In this document: positions 1 to 8,888 of the stretch, one piece after another
How positions within the stretch are numbered: position 1 is the first letter of the stretch
How the letters are laid out: every line of letters begins with the position of its first letter
NCBI RefSeq assembly: GCF_003335105.1
Contig: NZ_QFWQ01000008.1
Coordinates: 150,237 to 214,236 of the forward strand
Direction of reading: 5' to 3'
From: Rhodanobacter denitrificans
Lineage (GTDB): Bacteria; Pseudomonadota; Gammaproteobacteria; Xanthomonadales; Rhodanobacteraceae
Length of the DNA: 64,000 nucleotides
Notes under the pieces: model-generated
What the model was told of the DNA's origin: nothing
Database searches by the model: none
Seen by the model: only the letters and a program-made list of their open reading frames with translations
Program-made: the position numbers and the translations under genes

Positions 1-1232
1 GCCACCAGCAGGGTGAGCACGAGCAGCGAGAAGTCGACCCGCGCCAGTGCGGCGATGTCCTTCGGCAACACCCAGCCCACGCTGGCCACCCCGACACCGG
101 TCAGTAGCAAGCCAAGCAGGCCTCCGCTCAGTCCGACGATGCCGGCCTCGACCAGGAACTGCGCATAGATCGCCAGGCGCGGCGCACCCAGTGCGCGGCG
201 TACGCCGATCTCGCCGCTGCGACGCAGGAACTTCGCCAGCAGCAGGCCGGTCGTGTTGACCAGGCATGCCAGCAGCAGGCCCAGCGCCACCAGCAGCGAT
301 ACCTTGGTATCGCTGGGCACGACATGCTGGTTGTCCAGCCATGACGGCAGGTCGCGCAGGCGGTTGTTCGGCGCCCAGCCAAAGCGGCCGGACTGCTGCA
401 TGTCGCGCGCATAACCGTCGAGATACTGCTTGTAAGCCGTCACCGCAGCCGCGTCGTCCAGTTCGGCCATGTAGGCAATCCATACGCAAGCGGAATGCTG
501 CAGGCCGACGAATCCCGATTCGGCCGGCACCGCGTTGCAATTGGTGTTGCCGTCGTTCGGCATGCCAACCGCGATGGCGCGCTGGAACGGCACAAACACA
601 TCCTCGACGCCGGTGGAGAAGCCGCCGCTGTTGACCACGTCGAAGAAACGCGGCTGCGGATTCCAGTCGTTCAGCACGCCAACCACGCGATAGTCCTTGC
701 CCTCGACGTTGACCGTCCTGCCCACGCTGTTGCTGCCACCGAACAGCTTCTGGTTGAGCTTGCTGCTGATGACCACCACGGCGGCGCGTTGCGCGTCGTC
801 GGCGGCGCTCCAGCCGCTGCCGAACAGGAACGGCACGTCCAGCATCGGGAAAAATTCGCTGTAGACCGCATGGCCGCTGACGTTGATCGGATGCTTGCTG
901 GCATCCGCCGGCACGATCGACGGCGAGATCTGGTACATCGCCGACTGCAGCCTGGCGCGGTGATCGCGCATCAGGGTGATCGCCTCGTTGTAGGACATCG
1001 CGTTCGGCGGCTCGCCGTCGCTGCCGCGTCCGTTCGGCCCCCAGTTGTCGATCTGCGGCACGAACAGCTGCGCGGACTTCCACGGGATCGGATCGCCCGA
1101 CACGGCGCGGAACACCGACCAGGTGGTCATCGACGCGGCCACGCCGAAGCCGATCGCCAGCACCATCAGCGCGGTGAGGCCAGGGCTGCGTTTCAGGCTG
1201 CGCAACGCCAGTTCGAGGTAGTAGGCAAGCAT
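1..1232 (-). CDS. MacB/FtsX-type ABC transporter permease (3' end beyond window)
   Basis: This is an inner-membrane permease subunit of a MacAB-like ABC exporter. The reading frame starts at the ATG at 1232 (MLAYYLELALRSLKRSPGL) and stays open to the window edge, so about the last transmembrane segment is missing. It has the FtsX/MacB plan: an N-terminal membrane segment (about residues 20-40), a large periplasmic domain, then at least two C-terminal membrane segments beginning near LLVALGLLLACLVNTTGLLL and a conserved [11 protein letters not shown] loop. Its N-terminus closely matches that of the permease at 2586-3896 (shared [25 protein letters not shown]), so the two are probably duplicates. 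It is the last visible gene of the minus-strand exporter operon. The exported substrate cannot be told from the sequence. Confidence 0.9.
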   Translation of the reverse strand, partial: MLAYYLELALRSLKRSPGLTALMVLAIGFGVAASMTTWSVFRAVSGDPIPWKSAQLFVPQIDNWGPNGRGSDGEPPNAMSYNEAITLMRDHRARLQSAMYQISPSIVPADASKHPINVSGHAVYSEFFPMLDVPFLFGSGWSAADDAQRAAVVVISSKLNQKLFGGSNSVGRTVNVEGKDYRVVGVLNDWNPQPRFFDVVNSGGFSTGVEDVFVPFQRAIAVGMPNDGNTNCNAVPAESGFVGLQHSACVWIAYMAELDDAAAVTAYKQYLDGYARDMQQSGRFGWAPNNRLRDLPSWLDNQHVVPSDTKVSLLVALGLLLACLVNTTGLLLAKFLRRSGEIGVRRALGAPRLAIYAQFLVEAGIVGLSGGLLGLLLTGVGVASVGWVLPKDIAALARVDFSLLVLTLLV

Positions 1233-1255
1233 TCCATTCACTCCGTTGTTTGTCT

Positions 1256-1281
1256 CCTCCCCCTGCCTTTGCAGGGGGAGG
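1256..1281. repeat. REP-like hairpin between two permease genes
   Basis: The 11-bp arms at 1256-1266 and 1271-1281 are perfectly complementary, with a 4-base loop. It lies in the 101-bp gap between two permease genes of one operon, so it could act as a REP-type element or affect mRNA stability. There is no T-tract, so it is not a clear terminator. Confidence 0.6.
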
Positions 1282-1333
1282 TCGGGAGGGGGTGGCCCTT
1301 TCGCCAGCCAGGAGCACCCCACCCAGTAAGAAC

Positions 1334-2575
1334 TCACACGCTCCGCGTCGCCTCCACCGGCGACACGCGCGAGGCGCGCAACGCCGGCGCGAACGTCGCG
1401 CCTTGTCCCAGCAGCAGCAGCACGAGCACACCGGCGCCTACATAGGCCATCGACATGCGGTCCATCTCGAAACGGGTCACCGTCCACAGGTTGAAGGCGA
1501 TCGCCAGCACGGCGCCCAGCACCACGCCGGTAGCGCTGATCAGGAAGTTCTCGGTGAGAAAATAGGCGAGGATGTCGCGCTGCCGTGCGCCCAGTGCGCG
1601 TCGCACACCGATCTGCTTGCGGCGCTGGCCGACCCAGAAACTGGTGAGGCCCACGATGCCCGCCGCGGTGATCGCCAGCAGTACCACGCTGATGATACCC
1701 ATCAGGATCGCCAGGCCGCGGTCACGGTCGTACACCTTGTGACGGATGGTGGCGTAGTCCTGGATGCCGTCCTTCGGATCGATGATGCGCAGACGGCTTT
1801 GTGCATACAACGCCTTGGGCGCCTCGCGCATGGCGTCGGCAAGCTGGCCGGGCTTGGCGCGCACGATGTAGTAGATGCCGCGCGAATCATCCGCCCGCAG
1901 CGGCCAGATCAGCGCCTGCCCGGCATAGCCGTTGCTCCATTGATCCACGCCCTGCCGATGTAGCGGATCAACGATGCCGACGATGGTGCTTGGCGTCGTG
2001 CCCATCGCGTAGAAGCTCTTGCCCAGCGCATTGCCATCGGGGAACAAACGATCGGCCAACGCCTTGCTCACGATTGCCGTCGATGGAGTGATGGCCTGCT
2101 GAGTGCCCATCACCATCACCTCATCAGGATGGAAATTTCGCCCCGCCACGAGCCTCAGGCCCAGCGTGCCGATGAAATGCTCGTCGCCGGTGTACACCGC
2201 TGCATCCGTGGTCGGTTTCGTCTGGTCAGGCGTCATGGTGACGAAGTTGTCCCAGCCGCCGCCCCTCAGCGGATAACCGCTGGCTGGCGTGGCATCGAGC
2301 GCGGCAGGCAGTTGCCGCAGCGCAAGCAGGTCGGCGCGCACCTGCGCATCGACCTGCGCCGTCGATTGACCGACGTCGCCCCACATGTTGGCGATGACGA
2401 ACACATTGGCCTCGTCCACGCCGCTGGTTACGGACAGGTTGGTCAGGCGCTGGTGGATGATGAAGAGCGCGTTGCACACGATGGCCAGCGTCAACGCGAT
2501 CTGCAGCGCGATCAACAAGGTGCCTGCCTTGTGCCGGCGCAGCGCGGTGAGGATGGGCCTGATCTGGATATTCAT
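1334..2575 (-). CDS. MacB/FtsX-type ABC transporter permease
   Basis: This 413-residue permease starts [19 protein letters not shown] and has one N-terminal membrane segment (about residues 20-40), a periplasmic MacB_PCD-like domain, and three C-terminal membrane segments (around residues 285-310, 335-365 and 375-400). The loop [20 protein letters not shown] is the usual FtsX-family cytoplasmic signature. It is less similar to its two neighbours than they are to each other, so it is probably the obligate partner subunit. Only 10 bp separate it from the permease at 2586-3896, which points to co-transcription. The substrate is unknown; related operons are implicated in export of peptides or antimicrobials. 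Confidence 0.93.
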   Translation of the reverse strand: MNIQIRPILTALRRHKAGTLLIALQIALTLAIVCNALFIIHQRLTNLSVTSGVDEANVFVIANMWGDVGQSTAQVDAQVRADLLALRQLPAALDATPASGYPLRGGGWDNFVTMTPDQTKPTTDAAVYTGDEHFIGTLGLRLVAGRNFHPDEVMVMGTQQAITPSTAIVSKALADRLFPDGNALGKSFYAMGTTPSTIVGIVDPLHRQGVDQWSNGYAGQALIWPLRADDSRGIYYIVRAKPGQLADAMREAPKALYAQSRLRIIDPKDGIQDYATIRHKVYDRDRGLAILMGIISVVLLAITAAGIVGLTSFWVGQRRKQIGVRRALGARQRDILAYFLTENFLISATGVVLGAVLAIAFNLWTVTRFEMDRMSMAYVGAGVLVLLLLGQGATFAPALRASRVSPVEATRSV

Positions 2576-2585
2576 GGCGTTCTCC

Positions 2586-3896
2586 TCAGCTCGACTTCAA
2601 CTGCCAGGCGGGTTGCACGTGCGCCGCGCGCCACGCCGGGTAGAACGCCGCCAGCACGGTAGCGACGATCGCAACGACAAAAGTCAGGCCCACCAGCGAG
2701 AAATCGAGCTGCGCCAGCTTGGCGATCTCCGGCTGGAACAGAATGCCCACGCCGGACACGCCCGTCGCGGTGAGCAGCAGACCCAACACCCCACCCGCAA
2801 GCCCCACCGTGGCGGCCTCGACCAGGTATTGCGTGTAGATCTCGCCCCGCGTTGCGCCCAGGGCGCGGCGCACGCCGATCTCGCCGGCACGGCGCATGAA
2901 CTTCGCCAGCAGCAGGCCGATGGTGTTGACCAGGCAGATCAGGAAAAAGCCAAGCGCCACCGCCAGCGAGATGCGGCTTTCCGGCGGCACCACGTGCTCG
3001 TAATCGAGCCACTGCATCACGTCACGCAGACGCACGTTGGCTGCCCAGTCGAAGCGGCCCGCGAGCCGCTGGTCAGCGGCGTAGTGGGTGAGGAAGCTGC
3101 GGTAGCTGGCGACTTCGGCCGGGCTGTCCAGTTCCACCCAAGGCGTGATCCACACGCAGTTGCTTTGCAGATAGCCTTGCCAGGTAGTGTAGGCGAGCGA
3201 ACCGCGGCAACTATTGCGGCCGCCCGTGCGCATCTGCAAATCCAGCGCACGGTTGAACACCATGTAGATATCCGGCTCGTCGGCAAAGCCGCTGGTGGTG
3301 AACAAATCGTAGAAACGTGGCCGCGGGTTCCAGTGGCTGGCGACGCCCACGACGCGGTAATCATGGCCGCCGAGATTGAGCGCGCGCCCCACGCTGTTGG
3401 CGCCAGCGAACAGCTTCTGGTTGAGCTCGCTACTGATGACTACATCGCTGGCTCGCGTGTCATCGTCCTGCGCACCCCAGCCGCTGCCGTAGCGGAACGG
3501 CACCTCGAACATGGTGAAGAAATCGGCGGTGACGGCGTAGCCGTTGGCGTTCAAGGGAAGATCGCGATTGCCGCCCGGCATTACCGAGAGTTGCACCGGA
3601 TACAGCAGGGTCTGGCGCTTCGCCTCGTGCGCACGCATCAGCGCCATCGCATCGATGTAACCCAGCGCTTCCGCCGGCTCGCCCTTCAGGTTCTGCTGCG
3701 GCCCCCAGCTGTCGATCTGCGGCGTGAACAGCTGCGCCGACTTGCCGGGAATCGGGTTGCCCGACACCGCCCGGAACACGGAGTACGTAATCATCGACGC
3801 GGCCACGCCGAAGCCGATCGCCATCACCATCAGTGCGGTAAGGGCGGGGTTGCGGCGCAGGCTGCGCAGGCCAAGCTGGAAGTAGTAGGCAAGCAT
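2586..3896 (-). CDS. MacB/FtsX-type ABC transporter permease
   Basis: The 436-residue product starts [19 protein letters not shown] and shows an N-terminal membrane segment, a long periplasmic domain (about residues 45-300), and C-terminal membrane helices. The conserved [21 protein letters not shown] loop lies near residue 345. It is paralogous to the partial permease at 1-1232. It is the first permease after the ATPase gene in the direction of transcription, 119 bp downstream of it. That gap carries a short hairpin, which could tune expression of the permeases relative to the ATPase and adaptor. Confidence 0.93.
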   Translation of the reverse strand: MLAYYFQLGLRSLRRNPALTALMVMAIGFGVAASMITYSVFRAVSGNPIPGKSAQLFTPQIDSWGPQQNLKGEPAEALGYIDAMALMRAHEAKRQTLLYPVQLSVMPGGNRDLPLNANGYAVTADFFTMFEVPFRYGSGWGAQDDDTRASDVVISSELNQKLFAGANSVGRALNLGGHDYRVVGVASHWNPRPRFYDLFTTSGFADEPDIYMVFNRALDLQMRTGGRNSCRGSLAYTTWQGYLQSNCVWITPWVELDSPAEVASYRSFLTHYAADQRLAGRFDWAANVRLRDVMQWLDYEHVVPPESRISLAVALGFFLICLVNTIGLLLAKFMRRAGEIGVRRALGATRGEIYTQYLVEAATVGLAGGVLGLLLTATGVSGVGILFQPEIAKLAQLDFSLVGLTFVVAIVATVLAAFYPAWRAAHVQPAWQLKSS

Positions 3897-3958
3897 CAGG
3901 GGTCTCTGCCGAGAAAGGAATGGGGAATGGGGAACCCGAACGGGGGAGTTGTCGCGAC

Positions 3959-3981
3959 GCCAAGGCTGAGCACGCCTTGGC
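3959..3981. repeat. 8-bp stem hairpin in the ATPase-permease gap
   Basis: The arms 3959-3966 and 3974-3981 (gccaaggc/gccttggc) are perfectly complementary around a 7-base loop. The hairpin sits inside the operon and has no T-tract, so a processing or attenuation role is possible but unproven. Confidence 0.45.
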
Positions 3982-4015
3982 CATCCTTTGTTCGCTGCGC
4001 CCTATTCCCGTCCCA

Positions 4016-4738
4016 TCAGCCGTGTGCCTCGTCGGCGACTGCCGCATGCGCCGCGTGGAAACGCGGGTCCTCCGACAGGTCCACCACCTGGCCGTCGATG
4101 ATGTGCACGTTGCGCTGGGCGCGCGCCGCCAGTTCAGGGTCGTGCGTGACCATCACGATGGTGGCGCCCTCACGGTGGATGTCCTCCAGCAGCTCCAGCA
4201 CGCCGCGCGCCATCTGGGTGTCCAGGTTGCCGGTCGGCTCGTCCGCCAGCAGCAGGCGCGGCGAGCCGGCCAGGGCGCGGGCGATCGCCACGCGCTGCTG
4301 CTGGCCGCCGGAGAGTTCGGCCGGGTAGTGCTTGGCGCGCGAGGCCAGGCCGACGCGTTCGAGCGAATCCATGATGCGCTGCTTGCGTTCCGCCGCCTTC
4401 ATGCCGCGGTAGCGCAACGGCACCTCGATGTTGTCGAACACGTTGAGGTCGGGGATCAGGTTGAACGCCTGGAAGATGAAGCCGATCTTCTCGTTGCGGA
4501 TTTTCGAGCGGGCGTTGTCGTTGAGATTGCTCACCTCGATGCCGTCCAGGTGGTACTCGCCGCCCGAGAACGTCTCCAGCAGACCGGCGATGGTCAGGAA
4601 AGTGGTCTTGCCGGAGCCGGACGGGCCGGTGACGGCGACGAACTCGCCCTCCTTCACGTCGATGTTGAAATCGCGCAGCGCATAGGTCTCCACCACTTCG
4701 GTGCGGTAGACCTTGGACAGGTGGGTCATCTTGAGCAT
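4016..4738 (-). CDS. ABC transporter ATP-binding protein, MacB/LolD-like
   Basis: This 240-residue ATPase drives the adjoining FtsX-type permeases. Walker A is GPSGSGKTT near residue 39, the Q-loop is in [12 protein letters not shown], the signature is LSGGQQQRV near residue 142, and Walker B is [12 protein letters not shown] near residue 162, followed by the switch histidine in VMVTHD. The length and the [17 protein letters not shown] segment are typical of the LolD/MacB/FtsE branch. In MacB of E. coli this domain is fused to the permease; here it is a separate gene, 32 bp downstream of the adaptor gene. It should act on the cytoplasmic face of the inner membrane. Confidence 0.95.
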   Translation of the reverse strand: MLKMTHLSKVYRTEVVETYALRDFNIDVKEGEFVAVTGPSGSGKTTFLTIAGLLETFSGGEYHLDGIEVSNLNDNARSKIRNEKIGFIFQAFNLIPDLNVFDNIEVPLRYRGMKAAERKQRIMDSLERVGLASRAKHYPAELSGGQQQRVAIARALAGSPRLLLADEPTGNLDTQMARGVLELLEDIHREGATIVMVTHDPELAARAQRNVHIIDGQVVDLSEDPRFHAAHAAVADEAHG

Positions 4739-4770
4739 GGTTGCGTCCTTTGGTGGTGGTGATGTTCTTG

Positions 4771-6042
4771 TCAGTTGCTGATCGCGACCGTGGTCGCGCC
4801 CTTGAAGCTGTCGGTACCGGAAATCACGATGCGGTCGCCCGCCTTGAGGCCGTCGAGGATCTCCACCTTGTCGATGCTGGAGGCGCCCACGCGGATCGGC
4901 GTCTTCTTGGCGAGGCCGTCGCGCACCAGGTAGGCGTAGCTGCCGCCGGATTCGTCGACGAACGAGCCGCGCTGCACGGTCAGCACGTCGTCGCGCTTGT
5001 CCAGCAGCACGCGCACCGACAGGCGCTGGTTCTGCCGCAGCTGCTTCGGCGTGTCGCCGTCGAAGCGCAGCCGCGCGGCGACCTGGCCGTTGACCACTTC
5101 CGGCGAGATCGCGCTGACCAGGCCCTTCCAGGTATGGCCGTTGCCGCTGATTTCGCCCGCCATGCCGATGCCGAGATCGCGCGCGAAGCTTTCCGGTACC
5201 TGCATCTCCACCTGCAGCGCGGACAGGTCGATCACGCTGAGCAGCTGCGCGTCCTTGGCCACGGTGGCGCGTTCGGCGATGAACAGCTGGCCGACCTGGC
5301 CGTCGACCGGCGACTTCACGTTGAGGTCGTCAACCTGGCGCTGCAGGTCCTTCACCAGCAGCAGCTGCCGTTCGTGGGCGAGCTTCTTCGCCTGGATGTC
5401 GAAGCTGAGGCTGGCGTTGTCCATGCCCAGGTCGGCCTTGGCGTGCTGCAGCGCGATCTTGGTCTTCTGCAGCTCGTCCCTGGCGCGGTCGACCGCCATG
5501 CTGGGCACCGCGCCCTTGTCGAACGCCTTCTGGTTGCGCTCGAGGTCGCGCTCGGCGGCGGTCGCGTCGATCTGCGCGTTGTCGTAGGCCTTCTGCAGCT
5601 CGCCGCGCTTCTTGCGCGCGTCGATCTGCGCACGCTGGTATTCCACTTCCATCGCGTCGGCGTTGCTCTGCTCCTGCGCCAGCTTGTTGGTCAGCTCGGG
5701 GCTCACGATGGTGGCCAGCACCTGGTCCTTCTTCACCGTGTCGCCGGCATGCACCTTCAGCGTCACCGCGCCGCCGGAAGTGGCGTACAGGGTGGGGCTG
5801 ACCGCGGCGACCACCTTGCCCTCGGCGGCGATGTCGCGCACGAACGGACCACGCTCCACGGTGGCGAAGGCCAGCCGCGAACTGCTGACCGATTCGGAAG
5901 CGGAGAACAGCCGGCTGGCCCGTGGCGCCAGCCATGCCAGCAGGGCCAGCACGAACACGCCGGCGCCGACCAGGATCAGCCGGCGCCTGGGATTGGGTTT
6001 CACCTCGACCAGGCGGTCTTGTGCGGAAGTGTCGCGAATCAT
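4771..6042 (-). CDS. HlyD/MacA-type periplasmic adaptor subunit
   Basis: This membrane-fusion protein links the ABC exporter to an outer-membrane channel. I place the start at the ATG at 6042 (MIRDTSAQDRL), giving 423 residues, because further upstream the frame runs through the promoter. It has a short cytoplasmic tail, one membrane anchor (about residues 22-42), a biotinyl-lipoyl-like segment (YATSGGAVTLKVHAGDTVKKDQVL), a charged coiled-coil hairpin (about residues 115-230), and a beta-barrel region with SPVDGQVGQLF. It is the first gene of the operon and lies directly behind a sigma-54 promoter. No TolC-like partner is in the window. Confidence 0.93.
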   Translation of the reverse strand: MIRDTSAQDRLVEVKPNPRRRLILVGAGVFVLALLAWLAPRASRLFSASESVSSSRLAFATVERGPFVRDIAAEGKVVAAVSPTLYATSGGAVTLKVHAGDTVKKDQVLATIVSPELTNKLAQEQSNADAMEVEYQRAQIDARKKRGELQKAYDNAQIDATAAERDLERNQKAFDKGAVPSMAVDRARDELQKTKIALQHAKADLGMDNASLSFDIQAKKLAHERQLLLVKDLQRQVDDLNVKSPVDGQVGQLFIAERATVAKDAQLLSVIDLSALQVEMQVPESFARDLGIGMAGEISGNGHTWKGLVSAISPEVVNGQVAARLRFDGDTPKQLRQNQRLSVRVLLDKRDDVLTVQRGSFVDESGGSYAYLVRDGLAKKTPIRVGASSIDKVEILDGLKAGDRIVISGTDSFKGATTVAISN

Positions 6043-6054
6043 CGGTGCCGTTCC

Positions 6055-6070
6055 TGACCGCGGACAGTGC
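6055..6070. promoter_or_regulatory. partial second copy of the exporter palindrome
   Basis: The 16 bases here (TGACCGCGGACAGTGC) match 14 of 16 bases of the core of the 24-bp palindrome at 6164-6187. The site lies between the predicted transcription start and the ATG at 6042. It could be a second regulator site, or it could be chance in GC-rich DNA. Confidence 0.4.
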
Positions 6071-6087
6071 GGTTGCGCAGAGATGTT

Positions 6088-6103
6088 TGCAATCCGCGTG
6101 CCA
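6088..6103 (-). promoter_or_regulatory. sigma-54 (-24/-12) promoter of the exporter operon
   Basis: On the minus strand the sequence is TGGCACGCGGATTGCA, which fits the RpoN consensus TGGCAC-N5-TTGCA exactly. The -24 GG and -12 GC are correctly spaced. Transcription should start near 6078, leaving a leader of about 36 bases before the adaptor ATG at 6042. Sigma-54 promoters need an AAA+ enhancer-binding activator, and a palindrome stands at the right distance upstream. Confidence 0.8.
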
Positions 6104-6163
6104 TATGGAAATGGCAAGGTAAAAATTTGTATTTCAATGACTTGCGTGGCACGCATAGGGCCA

Positions 6164-6187
6164 GTGCAGTGTCCGCGGACACTGCAC
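6164..6187. promoter_or_regulatory. perfect 24-bp palindrome, probable enhancer site for an NtrC-family activator
   Basis: Bases 6164-6175 (gtgcagtgtccg) and 6176-6187 (cggacactgcac) are exact reverse complements with no spacer. The centre is about 73 bp upstream of the -24 element, a normal enhancer position for a sigma-54 activator. The activator itself is not in the window. Confidence 0.7.
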
Positions 6188-6240
6188 GGACAACCGGACG
6201 AACGCGGTCCGGCCAGTCGCCGCGACGGCCCCGGAAACGC

Positions 6241-6270
6241 GAAAGGCCCCGGTTTGCACCGGGGCCTTTC
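6241..6270 (-). terminator. Rho-independent-type terminator after the TonB receptor gene
   Basis: A perfect 13-bp stem (6241-6253 with 6258-6270) closes a 4-base loop, 26 bp past the receptor stop codon. The arms end in AAAG/CTTT, so the hairpin could work in either direction. It separates the receptor gene from the sigma-54 exporter operon. Confidence 0.75.
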
Positions 6271-6295
6271 TTTCACGCGGACCAGCGTCGCCCGC

Positions 6296-8842
6296 CTAGA
6301 AGTCCTGCTTGAAGCGGATACCGAACGTGCGCGGCTGGCTGAAGCCGGTGTAGACCTGCCCGTTCGGGTACTGCGCGACGACGTTGTGGGCGCCGCATAT
6401 CGTCACGCCGCACTCGGTGAACTTGTACAGCGCGGCCCGCTTGTCGAACGCGTTGTCGACATACGCGTTGAGCGACCAGCTGCCCTTCTGGATGCCCGCG
6501 GAAAAATCGACCGAGTTGTACGCCGGCAGGTCGCCGAGCAGGCTCCGCTCGAGCAGGCGCAGGTCGGTCGTCCGCCGGCCCACGTGCACGAACGCGGCCT
6601 GGACGAACGCATCGTTCTCGCCCAGGCTGAAGGTGTAGCGCGCCACCAGGTTGGCCTTGAAGCGGGGCGTGATCGGCAGCTGCGTACCCTTCGGTGCCAG
6701 CGGCCCGCTCACCACCGCGCCGGTGGACGGATTGACCGTGCCGGCAGGGCAATAGGTGACCGTGTTGCTGTTGGCGTCGGTGAAGCCGCAGTAGTTCGCG
6801 GTCAGCTTGGCGTCGTACAGCGCGATGCCCGTGCTGAGATTCAGGTTGTAGGTGGCCTGCCAGACCAGTTGCGACTCCAGTCCGTCGATGCGGGCCGAGT
6901 TGGCGTTCTTGATCTGGGTGAGGCCGTTGGCGCCGAGGATGTTGAATTGGAAGTCGTTCCACTTCTCGCGGAACACCGCGCCGTTGAACGACAGCCGGTT
7001 GTCGAACCAGGAGGTCTTCCAGCCCAGCTCCAGGTTGGTCAGGAAGTCCGCCTGGTAGGGCGGCAGCTGGCCGGCACGGTTGACGCCGCCCGGGCGGAAG
7101 CCCTCGGAGCGGGTGGCATAGATCATCTTGGTGGGCGAGATGTTCCAGGTGACATTGATCTTGCTGAGCGAGCCGCTTTCCTTCACGTGCTTGTTGAAGT
7201 CCAGGCACGGCGCATCGATGAACGGCTGCGGCGAGATGCAGCCGGCCTCGCCGTAGCTCGAATTCGGCGAGAAGCCCTTGCTGAAGCCGTAGAAGCCGTA
7301 CAGGTCGTTGCTGGTGCGGAAATAGCGCTCGCCCACCGTGGCGGTGAGTACCTCGGGAATGATGTCGTAGGACAGCTCGCCGAACAGGGCCTTGTCGTAG
7401 TCGTAGCGCATCTGCCGGGTCAGCCAGATCGTGTTGGGCCAGCCGGCGACCGACAGCGAGGTGGCCAGGTTGTTGATCTGGTAGTCCTGCATGATGTCGT
7501 GCTTCTGCTTCTGCCAGAACGCGCCGGCGGTGAGCCGCAGCCGGTCCTCGCTCGGCGAGACGATGCGCAGTTCGTGGCTGCTGTTGGCGTAGTGGTCCCG
7601 GTCGCTGATGAACTCCGACGGGTTGATCAGCGCGCCGCTGTTGTCGTGGATGTAGGCACCGTAGGAAAGCAGGGTGTCGTACCAGAACGAGTAGTCGTTG
7701 TAGTCGGTCTGCTCTTCCTGGTCGCGCTTGAGGTGCGCATAGGCATAGGTCAGGTCGAAGTTGCCGATCTTGCCCTGCACGGTCAGCGCGCCCTGCCACC
7801 AGCGGTCGTTGACGCGCTCGGGGTAGAAGTGGGTGACTGCAAGGTTGCCGATGGCGGGATCGCTGGCAAAGGTGCCGTGCGAGATCGTCTGCTGCCCCAT
7901 CAGGGTCGGGCTGATCGACCAGTTGTCGTTGAGGTCGACTTTCAGCGCGGCGCGGGCACCGTTGGTGTTGGCGTCGTTGTAGTGCTTGCGGGCATGCCCG
8001 AAGCACTCCAGCATCGGGCCCGGCGTGCAGTTGTCGGCGTTGCTGACGGTGATGCCGGAAACCGGGAACGTGCGCGAGCCGGCCTGGTTGTCGATATAGC
8101 CGGCGTCGTGCTCGCGCCAGCCGACGATGCGTACCGCCGCACTCTTGCTGATCGGGATGTTGAGCATCCCTTCGGCGGTGAAGCCGACGCCGCCATGCGC
8201 CACCTTGTCGACGCCGAGGGAGTAGTTCGCCGCGAAGCCGCGGGTATCGGGCTTGTTGGTGATGATGCGCAGCGCGCCCGCCTCGGCACTGGCGCCGTAC
8301 AACGTACCCTGCGGCCCGGCCAGCACCTCGATGCGGGCGATGTCGTACATGTGGATGTCGAGCGGGCCCTGGATCGTGGTGACCGGCTGGTCATCGAGGT
8401 ACACGCCGACGCTCGGCTGCGATCCGGAGTGGTTGGTGTTGCCGCCGCTGGCCACGCCGCGCATGTAGATGCTGGCGAAGCCGGGGCCGGTGGCGATGCC
8501 GCCGCCGCCCTGCTGGAAGGTGACGCTGGGCAGGTACTTCACGTAGTCGTTGAAGTTCTGCACGTGCAGCGCCTCGAGCTGGTCGGTCTCCAGCACATTG
8601 ATGCTGATCGGCACCTTCTGCAGGTTCTCGACGCGCTTCTGTGCGGTCACGTTGACCACGCTCAGCGTCGTCGTCTTCGGTTTCGCCACCGGCGTCGCCG
8701 TCGGCGCCTGGGCCTGGGCCTGCCCCGCGTCCTGCGCGAAAGCCGGCGCGGCCATGGCAAGACAGATCGCCGCCGCCAGCGGCAGCCGGGTCAGACCGAT
8801 CCGTCGCATCCCCGTGATCTGTTTCGATCTTATCGCGTACAT
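6296..8842 (-). CDS. TonB-dependent outer-membrane receptor
   Basis: This 848-residue protein is an outer-membrane active transporter. I keep the ATG at 8842 because GGGGAG stands 6 bases upstream; an internal start at codon 12 (MRRIGLTRLP) would shorten the leader. A signal peptide ends near AAPAFAQ. A TonB-box-like stretch (LSVVNVTAQKR) precedes the plug domain (VPISINVLETDQLE to about residue 240, with GPQGTLYGASAEAGALRI), and the rest is a 22-strand barrel ending in the expected C-terminal Phe (RFKQDF). The AQKR plug type is common in receptors of unknown substrate in Xanthomonadales and Sphingomonadales. It follows the TPR-sulfotransferase gene by 46 bp. Confidence 0.93.
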   Translation of the reverse strand: MYAIRSKQITGMRRIGLTRLPLAAAICLAMAAPAFAQDAGQAQAQAPTATPVAKPKTTTLSVVNVTAQKRVENLQKVPISINVLETDQLEALHVQNFNDYVKYLPSVTFQQGGGGIATGPGFASIYMRGVASGGNTNHSGSQPSVGVYLDDQPVTTIQGPLDIHMYDIARIEVLAGPQGTLYGASAEAGALRIITNKPDTRGFAANYSLGVDKVAHGGVGFTAEGMLNIPISKSAAVRIVGWREHDAGYIDNQAGSRTFPVSGITVSNADNCTPGPMLECFGHARKHYNDANTNGARAALKVDLNDNWSISPTLMGQQTISHGTFASDPAIGNLAVTHFYPERVNDRWWQGALTVQGKIGNFDLTYAYAHLKRDQEEQTDYNDYSFWYDTLLSYGAYIHDNSGALINPSEFISDRDHYANSSHELRIVSPSEDRLRLTAGAFWQKQKHDIMQDYQINNLATSLSVAGWPNTIWLTRQMRYDYDKALFGELSYDIIPEVLTATVGERYFRTSNDLYGFYGFSKGFSPNSSYGEAGCISPQPFIDAPCLDFNKHVKESGSLSKINVTWNISPTKMIYATRSEGFRPGGVNRAGQLPPYQADFLTNLELGWKTSWFDNRLSFNGAVFREKWNDFQFNILGANGLTQIKNANSARIDGLESQLVWQATYNLNLSTGIALYDAKLTANYCGFTDANSNTVTYCPAGTVNPSTGAVVSGPLAPKGTQLPITPRFKANLVARYTFSLGENDAFVQAAFVHVGRRTTDLRLLERSLLGDLPAYNSVDFSAGIQKGSWSLNAYVDNAFDKRAALYKFTECGVTICGAHNVVAQYPNGQVYTGFSQPRTFGIRFKQDF

Positions 8843-8888
8843 ACACTCTCCCCTCGCATGTCCAGGACTAATCCGTCGAATTCAGCCA

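Noticed and set aside
6111-6160. Second sigma-54-like TGGCAC motif on the plus strand near 6146
   Set aside because: The -12 half is missing: GGGCC stands where TTGC is required.
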